A model generated the notes under the pieces. The model was not told the origin of the DNA. It saw only the letters and a list, made by a program, of their open reading frames with translations, and did no database searches. A stretch of 18,803 nucleotides of DNA from JBOZRQ01 sp050789255 (GTDB lineage: Bacteria > Bacillota > Sulfobacillia > Symbiobacteriales > Symbiobacteriaceae): the NCBI GenBank assembly GCA_050789255.1, contig JBOZRQ010000031.1, positions 1-18,803 of the forward strand. Direction: 5' to 3'. Shown piece by piece: positions 1 to 6,578 of this stretch. The translations under genes and the position numbers were made by a program. Each line of letters opens with the position of its first letter. The first letter of the stretch is position 1.

Positions 1-130
1 AGAAAAAAGATGGCTCCTGTTGAGTACAGGAACCACCTTTTGGCTGGATAGACCAAGGACCCTTTTAGAGTGTCCACGACGAGGGGCTCAGTTCACTAAC
101 AGGGCGGGACTCTTTTATGTTTGAACGACC
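1..130. other. left-edge region with no recognised gene
   Basis: No recognisable coding region is visible. One plus-strand frame is open from the window edge to about position 124 and could be the tail of an upstream gene, but its translation matches nothing I know. A small hairpin (TCCTGT / ACAGGA arms) lies near positions 16-32. A weak imperfect pairing between GAGTGTCC (about 68-75) and GGGACTC (about 106-112), followed by a short T run, might be a terminator for something upstream. Neither is strong. Confidence 0.3.
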
Positions 131-226
131 GAGCCGGTCGTGGCGACATGTGCGTCACGATCGGCGTCGGGACTACCAGAGGCGTGGGGGGTGTCGGGGG
201 GAGGTGGCGCTCTACCTCCCCCCGAC
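131..226 (+). repeat. dispersed two-hairpin repeat, copy 1
   Basis: This is a 96-base element with a second, diverged copy in the same orientation at 18664-18762. Hairpin A has arms at 133-145 and 153-165, a 13-bp stem with two G-U pairs if read as RNA, and a 7-base ACATGTG loop. Hairpin B has perfect 13-bp arms, GTCGGGGGGAGGT (193-205) and ACCTCCCCCCGAC (214-226), with an 8-base loop. The linker CCAGAGGCGTGGGGGG is shared with copy 2. The short open frame through the element is most likely not a gene. The element overlaps the 3' end of the minus-strand amidohydrolase gene. The function is unknown; it could be a structured RNA or a REP-like interspersed element. Confidence 0.8.
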
Positions 227-1150
227 TTTAAATAGTCGGGCAGCGTTGCCACCGAAGACCAGGGCGATGTCCTCCTGCTTCCAGTTCATCTGGCGGACGT
301 CGCGGACCTGGTCCTGCAGGTAGCGGTAGCTGAAGCCCCGCGGGAACCAGGATGAGTCGGTGCCGAAGACGATGCGCTCCGGGCCGATGGTCTCGAAGTA
401 CTTGCGGAAGGCGAGCTGGGTGGTCATCTCGTAGGGCAGCCACTGCATCCACTGGTTCGACCCGGAGGTGTCCACATGGATGTTGGGAAAGGCCCAGCAA
501 AGCTGCAGCAGGTCCTGCATGTAGCCGCAGCCGAAGTGCGGGATGATCCAGGGGATCTCGGGGTATGCCCGGCAGACGTTGGCGATGACCAGCGGGCTCA
601 TGTTGCGGTGATAGACGACCCCGCCGGCGGTGCCCAGCAGTCCGAAGTGACAGAGCACGGGCAGCTTGTGCTCCGCCAGGTATTCCCACACCGGGACCAG
701 CTTGGGATCATCGAAATCGATGGGGACCCGCGGCCCAAGCATTTTGTAGCCCACGAAACCGTACTCCTCGTGGGCACGCTTAAGCTCATCGGCTGCACCG
801 TCTTCCCAGATCGGGTGGTGCGCCATGCCCAAGAATCGCTTTGGGTGGCGGCTGATTACCTTATGTAGGTTTGCATTGCCGCCCCCGGTGACGAAGTTGA
901 TGCGCTCAATCTGGTACTTGTCCAGCTCTTCGGCCCACCGGTCGGCCAACTCCTCCCAGGTAGCCTGGTGGTTGGTCTGGTCGCTGGCGGAGGAGGGGAA
1001 GTCCCACTCGAGGGCCATGCGGGCGTTGCGGGCCCTGGCGTAGGCCCCGAGCTCGGGTTTCTGGTTGGCCGCCGGCCGCCCCCACTGGCCGGGCCAGGGA
1101 AAATGGGAATGAGCATCGATGGTGACAAAACCTTGACGCTGCACGTTCAC
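212..1150 (-). CDS. amidohydrolase family protein (Amidohydrolase_2 type TIM barrel)
   Basis: This is a 312-residue metal-dependent hydrolase of the amidohydrolase superfamily, resembling the Amidohydrolase_2 (PF04909) group of decarboxylases and hydrolases. The expected barrel landmarks are visible: the strand-1 His-x-His motif in DAHSH (H14, H16), a His in CHFG (H168), a His in IPHFG (H205), and the strand-8 Asp in FGTDSS (D265). The last helix GGNAARLF is typical of the family end. The start is GTG with GAGGGGG about five bases upstream. The substrate cannot be told from sequence. No partner gene lies beside it, so it is probably transcribed alone. The last four codons (VGGR) and the stop fall inside hairpin B of the repeat at 131-226, so the C-terminus seems to be supplied by that element. 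Confidence 0.88.
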   Translation of the reverse strand: MNVQRQGFVTIDAHSHFPWPGQWGRPAANQKPELGAYARARNARMALEWDFPSSASDQTNHQATWEELADRWAEELDKYQIERINFVTGGGNANLHKVISRHPKRFLGMAHHPIWEDGAADELKRAHEEYGFVGYKMLGPRVPIDFDDPKLVPVWEYLAEHKLPVLCHFGLLGTAGGVVYHRNMSPLVIANVCRAYPEIPWIIPHFGCGYMQDLLQLCWAFPNIHVDTSGSNQWMQWLPYEMTTQLAFRKYFETIGPERIVFGTDSSWFPRGFSYRYLQDQVRDVRQMNWKQEDIALVFGGNAARLFKVGGR

Positions 1151-1379
1151 TGCGCCCCCTCATCTAAAAACGTGAAAGATTCTGTGTCGAATACGGACAC
1201 ATCTGGTCAATTATGGTCGTATTGTTTAGACGAGAAGGGGTAACGGCCGGGAACTCGACAAATGTCGAAAAAAATCGGGGACAAGTTGACGATCCGTATG
1301 GAACATTCGGTTGCCGCGAACCGTCTTTTCCTACAGAGAGAAGTTGGTCGGGAAGCTGCATTGTGAGGAGGGACGCGAA

Positions 1380-1625
1380 ATGATTGGTATGAGAAAACAT
1401 GAAGAGGTCATAAGGGAACTTTCACCCGAAGTGGCAGGGTTCGTGCGCCAGGCTCTAGCGCTTCTTGAGCAAGAGAACGTTTTTGACGCCCCCGGCGTAA
1501 TCAGCGGGGTCCTGCGCCAAATGCGTCTGGCCGACTCCGCCGACATTCGGGGCGCCGCAACCCGCACCGAAAATCTGCTCAGAAGGGCCTTCACTGCAGG
1601 CTCCCTTCAGCGTGTGGGAGCATAA
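1380..1625 (+). CDS. small hypothetical protein (81 aa)
   Basis: I do not recognise the family. The ATG at 1380 is chosen because GAGGAGG (1365-1371) sits eight bases upstream; a longer frame opening at 1311 lacks such a site. The product is 81 residues, soluble and predicted mostly helical, with heptad-like hydrophobic spacing around the segment VAGFVRQALALLEQE. It has no Cys pair, signal peptide or membrane segment. It ends shortly before a strong terminator (1684-1727), so it appears to be a monocistronic unit divergent from the amidohydrolase. The strong ribosome binding site and terminator argue that it is real and expressed. Confidence 0.7.
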   Translation: MIGMRKHEEVIRELSPEVAGFVRQALALLEQENVFDAPGVISGVLRQMRLADSADIRGAATRTENLLRRAFTAGSLQRVGA

Positions 1626-1683
1626 GTCTTCATGACGCACCGCTGCCCCGGCAACAACTCTCTCACACATGTACGTACATAAG

Positions 1684-1727
1684 CACCGCCATCTCCTGAC
1701 AATCCGGAGTGGCGGTGTGTGTTTTTT
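1684..1727 (+). terminator. rho-independent terminator after the 81-aa gene
   Basis: The arms CACCGCCA (1684-1691) and TGGCGGTG (1710-1717) pair perfectly, with an additional inner CTCC/GGAG pairing. A T-rich tail (GTGTGTTTTTTG) follows. It closes the small gene at 1380-1625 and separates it from the receiver gene. Confidence 0.88.
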
Positions 1728-1807
1728 GTCACAAGCTTGAAGGAAGAACCTCGAAATTAGGCGAATCGTTCCAATCGACTTCACCCGGGCTTTACTGGGG
1801 GTGGCTG

Positions 1808-2608
1808 ATGGTGGGAAAGATTCTGGTCGTGGACTCGTCCCTGCTTGATCGAAAACGGATTCGTACCATGCTTGAGGCGGCGGGCCACAGCGTTGCCGAA
1901 ATGTCGTCGCCGGCACAGGTGATCGACGAGTTGCCGCGCCTGCCGTGGGGTAGCATCAAGCTCATTATTACCGAGATGCAGTTTCCAAACGCCTCCGGAC
2001 TCGAATTGATACGCTGGTTGAAGGACAGCACGCAGTATCGAGAACTGCCTGTGTTGGTAGTGACCGCACAACAGCCCCGCGAGGTGTTGATCGACCTGGT
2101 GTCCGCGGGGGCTTCGACCATTGTCACCAAGCCCTTTGGTGGAGATATGCTCCTCCGCCGGGTGACCGAAACCCTTTCGGAGCAGACCGTGCTCCGGCAG
2201 GGGGAGGGCGACAGCCTTTCGTGGCAGCTGCAGGATTACCTGCGGCGGGAGTGCAAGCGCGCTGAGCGGAACGGCTCCAGCTTCTCCGTGGTGGTGTGCC
2301 GGGTGCTGGACAGCTTGAATGGCCAGGCGCTGCCCTACTTGATGCGGTGTCTGAACCAGCTCATGCGGGAGTCGGACATATTGGCGCGCCTCGGGGATGA
2401 TCAGGCGGTGATTCTTCTCCCTGACACCGACTGGGCTGGCGCAGCCGCCGTGGAGGGGCGGGTGCGTGCCGCTGTGATGGGGCTTACCGCGGAGACCGGG
2501 AACAAGGCGATGATTCCCCTCCGGGTGGCGACCGGTGCCGCCACGTTCCCGTCGGAGGCCGGTGACGGCGAGAACTTGCTGGCCCTGGCCGTCGACCGCA
2601 CTGCCTGA
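1808..2608 (+). CDS. atypical response-regulator receiver with degenerate GGDEF-like domain
   Basis: The 266-residue protein has a receiver fold at about 4-128 and a GGDEF-like region at about 142-266. The ATG at 1808 is preferred because the upstream extension reads through the terminator at 1684-1727; a GTG at 1811 is also possible. In the receiver, the acidic pocket reads VVDSS (D9, S10), the phospho-acceptor position is Glu56 (TEMQFP) instead of Asp, while T86 and K108 (VTKPF) are kept. In the second half, RLGDDQA (194-200) aligns with RYGGDEF, and the first metal Asp is also absent (CRVLD). Diguanylate cyclase activity is therefore unlikely. The protein ends right where the usual AD-x-ALY helix begins, suggesting truncation or frameshift. 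It may be a scaffold or partner-binding regulator working without phosphorylation. No histidine kinase is adjacent. Confidence 0.82.
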   Translation: MVGKILVVDSSLLDRKRIRTMLEAAGHSVAEMSSPAQVIDELPRLPWGSIKLIITEMQFPNASGLELIRWLKDSTQYRELPVLVVTAQQPREVLIDLVSAGASTIVTKPFGGDMLLRRVTETLSEQTVLRQGEGDSLSWQLQDYLRRECKRAERNGSSFSVVVCRVLDSLNGQALPYLMRCLNQLMRESDILARLGDDQAVILLPDTDWAGAAAVEGRVRAAVMGLTAETGNKAMIPLRVATGAATFPSEAGDGENLLALAVDRTA

Positions 2609-2854
2609 GTTTTGGGTACATAGAAGGAACAGGACCTGGATAGCCGCGGCTGCTCTCACGTTCTCGACAGAACGGAGGGCAGCCGTTATTTCTTTCCTGA
2701 CAACTCGAACGGAGCTCGAGGGACGTGAAAAGTTGCCAGTTCGCCGCGCTGGCAGGAGGGACTTCCATGACAGCCGAATACTAGGGCGTACAAAACATGT
2801 ATGTGATGGGATTTTCAGTATCTGTACAAGAACGCTATAGGAGGATCGCAGGAC

Positions 2855-3781
2855 GTGGCGAAGTACACGCAACGGGTGACGCTCCTGGTTCTGGTTTTCT
2901 CGGTGCTCCTGTCGGCGGTCGGCGGCCAGGCCAAAGCCATGGGATACAACGTGGTGGTTGGCGGCGCCCCGGTGTTGGATGCCCAGGCAGAGTTGCAGAG
3001 CGGCCAGCTGATGGTCGCGGTGCGCCCCTACGCAGAGGCTTTTGGCGGTTCGGTTGAATGGAGCCCGGCTGACCAACGGGTGACAGTGAAGCTGAATGGG
3101 TCGCAGATGGCCTTCTGGATGAACACCCGGACTGTGTTTCAAAACGGCGAGCGCCTGACGGCACCGGTGGCTGCCTATTTACGTGGGGACAAGGCGATGG
3201 TGCCGGCGTGGTGGCTGGCGGTTCGCCTGGGCGCCAAGCCGAGCTTCAGCGGCTCTACCCTGACGGTTGAGACCGCCGGCGGCGCCCGCCCCGCACCCAG
3301 CCTGATTCACCCGCTTATGAAGAGCAACTACGTGTTCCCGTTCTCTGCCGGCGTTCGGTATGAGACCTACTTCGACGGCTGGGGTGACCCCCGCAGCTAC
3401 CAGGGAACCAACACCGCCCATGAAGGTACCGATATTTTGACGGCCAAGGGCACCCCGGTTCTCGCGGTGGCTTCCGGCACGGTGATTCGCTACGGATGGA
3501 ACACCCTGGGCGGCTACCGCCTGACGGTGCAGCTGGACGACTACCCGGAGTACAAGTTCTACTATGCGCACTTCGACCGCTATGCCGCAGGGATGTACCT
3601 TGGCGCCCGGGTGAAGGCCGGCCAGGTGATTGGCTACGTGGGCAACACCGGCCAGGGCCCCGAGCGCACCGAGGGCCTGTTTGTGCCCCACCTGCACTTT
3701 GGGATTTACGATGCGAATTTCAACGCCATAAACCCCTACCAGTTCCTGAGGTACTGGGAAGGCAACAAGGTGAGTCTCTAA
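2855..3781 (+). CDS. secreted M23 (LytM-type) peptidase with Cu-amine-oxidase-N domain
   Basis: This 308-residue exported zinc metallopeptidase probably cleaves peptidoglycan cross-bridges or stem peptides outside the membrane. A signal peptide covers about 1-28 (hydrophobic LLVLVFSVLLSAV, AKA cleavage). A domain resembling the copper amine oxidase N-terminal repeat (PF07833), common in Bacillota surface proteins, follows at about 33-145; it is a structural or wall-binding module and does not imply amine oxidase activity. The M23 domain spans about 155-300, with zinc and active-site residues in HEGTD (H189, D193), YYAH (H239) and HLHFG (H279, H281). The start is GTG with AGGAGG at 2839-2844, ten bases upstream. 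Followed by a terminator hairpin, it looks monocistronic. Confidence 0.92.
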   Translation: MAKYTQRVTLLVLVFSVLLSAVGGQAKAMGYNVVVGGAPVLDAQAELQSGQLMVAVRPYAEAFGGSVEWSPADQRVTVKLNGSQMAFWMNTRTVFQNGERLTAPVAAYLRGDKAMVPAWWLAVRLGAKPSFSGSTLTVETAGGARPAPSLIHPLMKSNYVFPFSAGVRYETYFDGWGDPRSYQGTNTAHEGTDILTAKGTPVLAVASGTVIRYGWNTLGGYRLTVQLDDYPEYKFYYAHFDRYAAGMYLGARVKAGQVIGYVGNTGQGPERTEGLFVPHLHFGIYDANFNAINPYQFLRYWEGNKVSL

Positions 3782-3788
3782 GAGAAGG

Positions 3789-3824
3789 AGCCCCCGTCGG
3801 CGTCAGGTCGGCGGGGGCTTGCTT
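3789..3824. terminator. bidirectional terminator between convergent genes
   Basis: AGCCCCCG (3789-3796) pairs with CGGGGGCT (3812-3819), with an additional possible CG-rich inner pairing. The plus strand continues TGCTTTAT and the minus strand continues CCTTCTCTT. The hairpin sits between the 3' ends of the M23 gene and the HRDC gene, so it probably serves both. Confidence 0.75.
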
Positions 3825-4246
3825 TATGCCCCGATAAGCAGGCGCCGGAGCGCCTCTTCGACCTGCAGCGGCGAGTAGCGGCCCCGGAAGCGGCGCACCA
3901 GGCGCTGGGCCATGTCGCGGCGGAGTTCGCCTGCGATGGCAGACAGGTCATCTTCCGACAGGACGGGGGCAACCGGCGGGGCGCTCACGGGGTCGCCCAG
4001 CAGTTCCACCCCGGGGGCCAACCCCTCGGAAACGCAGAGCGAAATGAGGTCCACCAGCTCCGGCCCAAACTGAGCCAGCTTTTTGCTGCCGATGCCCGGG
4101 CACTGGGCCAGCATGTCGAGGCTGGTGGGCATGGCCACAGCCACGGCTGCCAGGTGCCGGTTGGACAGAATAAAGAAGCTGGGTACGCTGAGCTCCAGAG
4201 CCTTTTGCCACCGCCATGAACGCAGGCGGCTATGAATGGTATCCAC
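3824..4246 (-). CDS. standalone HRDC domain protein
   Basis: The protein has 140 residues. The GTG at 4244-4246 is chosen because AGGAGG (4255-4260 on the minus strand) lies eight bases upstream and the HRDC domain starts at once; the open frame extends further upstream without another such site. An HRDC domain (helicase and RNase D C-terminal, a nucleic-acid binding helical bundle) covers about 5-72, including LRSWRWQKA, FFILSNRHL and the helix-hairpin CPGIGSKKLAQFG. The C-terminal part (about 95-140, ending VEEALRRLL) is helical and could be a second small DNA-binding or dimerisation unit. No helicase or nuclease domain is attached, unlike RecQ or RNase D, so it may act as an accessory nucleic-acid binding protein. 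A good promoter lies upstream. Confidence 0.85.
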   Translation of the reverse strand: MDTIHSRLRSWRWQKALELSVPSFFILSNRHLAAVAVAMPTSLDMLAQCPGIGSKKLAQFGPELVDLISLCVSEGLAPGVELLGDPVSAPPVAPVLSEDDLSAIAGELRRDMAQRLVRRFRGRYSPLQVEEALRRLLIGA

Positions 4247-4283
4247 GGGACGCCCCTCCTGTTCGGTTCCTGTTCTATGGAAG

Positions 4284-4312
4284 ATTTTACCATACGAACG
4301 CGAGGCGAACAA
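4284..4312 (-). promoter_or_regulatory. sigma-A-type promoter for the HRDC gene
   Basis: On the minus strand, a -35 box TTGTTC (4307-4312) and a -10 box TAAAAT (4284-4289) are separated by exactly 17 bases. The predicted start point lies about 30 bases before the GTG at 4246, which fits the AGGAGG site in between. Confidence 0.7.
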
Positions 4313-4431
4313 GAGGGATTTTGCCAGCAGATTAACTCGCTTCGCGCAAAGATTCGCTGTCACAAGGAGAGACTGTTTCGGGGCACGAAGTCATAAGTAG
4401 GGGTAGGTTTGAAAGAGGAGCGATACATACC

Positions 4432-5559
4432 TTGGACCTTGTGGCACATCTGTCCGACCTGGTCAAGGCCAGCAGCATCACCGGGCGCGAGCGAGCCGTA
4501 GCCAACCTGCTGCTCGACCAGTGGGCGCCCCTGGTCGACGAGGCCGGGCTGGACCGTCTCGGCAGCTATATCGGCTTGAAGCGCGGCGAGGGCTCTGCTG
4601 CGGCGCTGCGCTCGCTGCCCAACCCTGGACCGGAGCAGTTCGGCGGCGGCTACCCGGGGCAGCGGCGCCCGGGCGCTCCCCGCATCATGGCGGCGGCTCA
4701 CATTGACTCCATCGGCGGCATGGTGACGGCGATCGAGCCCGGCGGGTTCCTGCGCTTCACCCCGGTCGGCGGGGTCGACCGGCGCCTCCTGATGGCCCAG
4801 GAGGTCGAGATTCACGGCAGCCGGGTCATCCCCGGGCTGGTGGGTTCCCGCCCCCCGCACGTCACCAAGCCGGAGGAGCGGACCAAGCTGATTGGCGTGG
4901 AGGATCTCTACATAGACACGGGCCTCACCGAGGACGAGGTACGGGAGTTGGTCCCCCTCGGCGCCCCGGTGCTCCCGCGCTTTGAGTTCCGGCAGCTGCA
5001 GAACGGCCGCCTCTCCAGCCGGTACATGGACAACCGCGCCAGCGTCGCAGCGCTGCGCTTTGCGCTGGAGGAGCTAAAGCACCTGCGCCACACTGCCGAC
5101 TTCTACGCCGTGGGCACGGTGGGCGAGGAGTTCGGCGGCCTGCCGGGCGCCGTCACCAGCACGTTTGCCATCAAACCCGACATCGGCATCGCCGTCGACG
5201 TTACCTTCGCCAAGCACCCGGGCAGCGAGGAGGACTCCTTCCCGCTCGGAGAGGGTCCAACCATCGGCGTCGGGCCCAACTGCACGCCCAAGCTGGCCAA
5301 GGTCCTGCGCAGCGTCGCCGAGGAGTTGGGTATCAAATACTCGCTTGAGGTAATGCCCGGCCCATCGGGCACCGACGCCTGGGGCATGCAGGTCGTGCGC
5401 GGCGGCATTGCCACCGGGATCATCTCGATTCCCCTGCGCTACATGCACACGCCGGTCGAGACGGTCGATCCGGCGGATATCAAGGCGGCGGGGCGCCTGC
5501 TGGCGCACCTGGTCGCCCGGGTCGACGACGCCCTGGTGGAGGATCTGACATGCTACTAG
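4432..5559 (+). CDS. M42 family aminopeptidase, paralogue 1
   Basis: This 375-residue cytosolic metallo-aminopeptidase belongs to the M42 family (TET / glutamyl aminopeptidase / YsdC type), which forms large tetrahedral dodecamers that trim peptides. The di-metal and catalytic set is complete: H90 and D92 (AAHID), D200 (YMDNR), the catalytic pair E232-E233 (GEEFG), D256 (AVDVT) and H339 (RYMHTPVE). Relative to its neighbours it carries an extra segment of about 25 residues before the AAHID motif (about 52-84, rich in Gly and Pro). The start is TTG with AGAGGAG about 11 bases upstream; GTG at 4441 is an alternative. It is the first gene of a three-gene overlapping operon of paralogues. Confidence 0.92.
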   Translation: MDLVAHLSDLVKASSITGRERAVANLLLDQWAPLVDEAGLDRLGSYIGLKRGEGSAAALRSLPNPGPEQFGGGYPGQRRPGAPRIMAAAHIDSIGGMVTAIEPGGFLRFTPVGGVDRRLLMAQEVEIHGSRVIPGLVGSRPPHVTKPEERTKLIGVEDLYIDTGLTEDEVRELVPLGAPVLPRFEFRQLQNGRLSSRYMDNRASVAALRFALEELKHLRHTADFYAVGTVGEEFGGLPGAVTSTFAIKPDIGIAVDVTFAKHPGSEEDSFPLGEGPTIGVGPNCTPKLAKVLRSVAEELGIKYSLEVMPGPSGTDAWGMQVVRGGIATGIISIPLRYMHTPVETVDPADIKAAGRLLAHLVARVDDALVEDLTCY

Positions 5560-6578
5560 AAAAGCTGAGCAACGCCTGCGGAATCCCCGGGCGGGAAGAT
5601 GAGGTCCGGGACCTGCTCAAGCGGGAACTGGCCCCCCATGTCGACGAGATGTGGACCGATGCGATGGGCAACCTGATCGTCCGCAAGGGCTCCGGCCCCA
5701 CCAAGGTAATGCTGGACGCCCACATGGACGAGGTCGGCTTCTGCGTCGGAGCGATCACCGAGCAGGGCTACATCAAGCTGAAGAAGGTCGGCGGGCTGGA
5801 TGACCGGGTGCTCCCGGGCCGCCAGGTCTGGATCACCCAGCGGCGCATCCCCGGCGTGATCGGCGCCAAGGCCTGGCACCTGTGCAGCGGCGAGGAACGG
5901 GGCCGCACGATCTCCATCGACCACATGTACGTGGACCTGGGCTGCAAGAACCGGGCAGAGGTGGAGGCCCTCGGCATCGAACTCGGTGACCCCGCCTACT
6001 TCGCCACCACCTTCGAGCACTTCAGCCCCCAGGTGGTCAAGGGCAAGGCCTTCGACGACCGGGCCGGCTGCGCCGTCCTCTCCGAGATCCTGATGCGTCA
6101 TAGCTATCCCGGGATCACCCTGTATGGGGCCTTCACCTGCCAGGAGGAGGTCGGCCTGCGGGGCGCCCGCGTCGCCGCCTACAACCTCAACCCCGACCTG
6201 GCCATCGCCCTGGAAGGCACGGGCTCGTCCAACACCGCCGGGGTAGATCCCTTCGACACCATCACGAACATGGGCGAAGGGCCGGTCATCTCGCTGATGG
6301 ACGCCTCGGGCATACCGAATTTGCAGGTCTGGGAGCAGCTGCATGAGGCGGCCCGGGCGGCGGGACTCAAGCATCAATATCGCCGCATCGTCACCGGGGG
6401 CACCGACGCCGGCGGCATCGCTCTGCAGCGCACCGGGGTGCCCGCCTGCACCGTCAGCGTGCCCTGCCGGTACATCCACACCAACGCCGCCCTGCTCCAT
6501 CTCGATGACCTGGAGGGCGCCGTCAACCTGGTCGACCACTTCCTAGAGAGCGTCTCGAAAGGGGATTTCCGCCCATGA
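5550..6578 (+). CDS. M42 family aminopeptidase, paralogue 2
   Basis: This 342-residue M42 peptidase overlaps the end of the first paralogue by ten bases; the ATG is preceded by GGAGG within that gene, indicating translational coupling. The active-site set looks complete: H58 and D60 (DAHMDEVG), D169 (AFDDRAG), E199-E200 (CQEEVGLRGA), an acidic residue in ALEGT where the first paralogue has AVDVT, and H310 (RYIHT). The Glu-for-Asp variant at the fourth position is seen in other M42 members to my knowledge. The likely role is removal of N-terminal residues from peptides produced by proteasome-like or Clp/Lon proteases, or from imported peptides; specificity cannot be read from sequence. Confidence 0.93.
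   Translation: MLLEKLSNACGIPGREDEVRDLLKRELAPHVDEMWTDAMGNLIVRKGSGPTKVMLDAHMDEVGFCVGAITEQGYIKLKKVGGLDDRVLPGRQVWITQRRIPGVIGAKAWHLCSGEERGRTISIDHMYVDLGCKNRAEVEALGIELGDPAYFATTFEHFSPQVVKGKAFDDRAGCAVLSEILMRHSYPGITLYGAFTCQEEVGLRGARVAAYNLNPDLAIALEGTGSSNTAGVDPFDTITNMGEGPVISLMDASGIPNLQVWEQLHEAARAAGLKHQYRRIVTGGTDAGGIALQRTGVPACTVSVPCRYIHTNAALLHLDDLEGAVNLVDHFLESVSKGDFRP

Noticed and set aside
40..60. TTTTGGCTGGAT resembling the 3' end of 16S rRNA
   Set aside because: The similarity is limited to a few bases, the neighbouring sequence does not match rRNA, and the anti-Shine-Dalgarno CCTCC is absent after it.
193..230. Hairpin B of the repeat as a plain rho-independent terminator
   Set aside because: The stem is strong but the trailing sequence is only TTTAAAT on one side and ACACCCCCC on the other; the second copy lacks a T run too, so simple termination is not supported.
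117..323. A 68-codon open frame starting at the left repeat
   Set aside because: It runs through both hairpins of the repeat and into the antisense of the amidohydrolase. The indels between the two repeat copies do not preserve its frame.
1186..1380. Sigma-B-like promoter (GTTTAG ... GGGTAA) near 1224-1243
   Set aside because: The boxes are only eight bases apart, much shorter than the 12-14 expected.
1781..3142. A 453-codon minus-strand open frame across the receiver and M23 genes
   Set aside because: It crosses two well-supported plus-strand genes and their intergenic gap, and its translation shows no domain.
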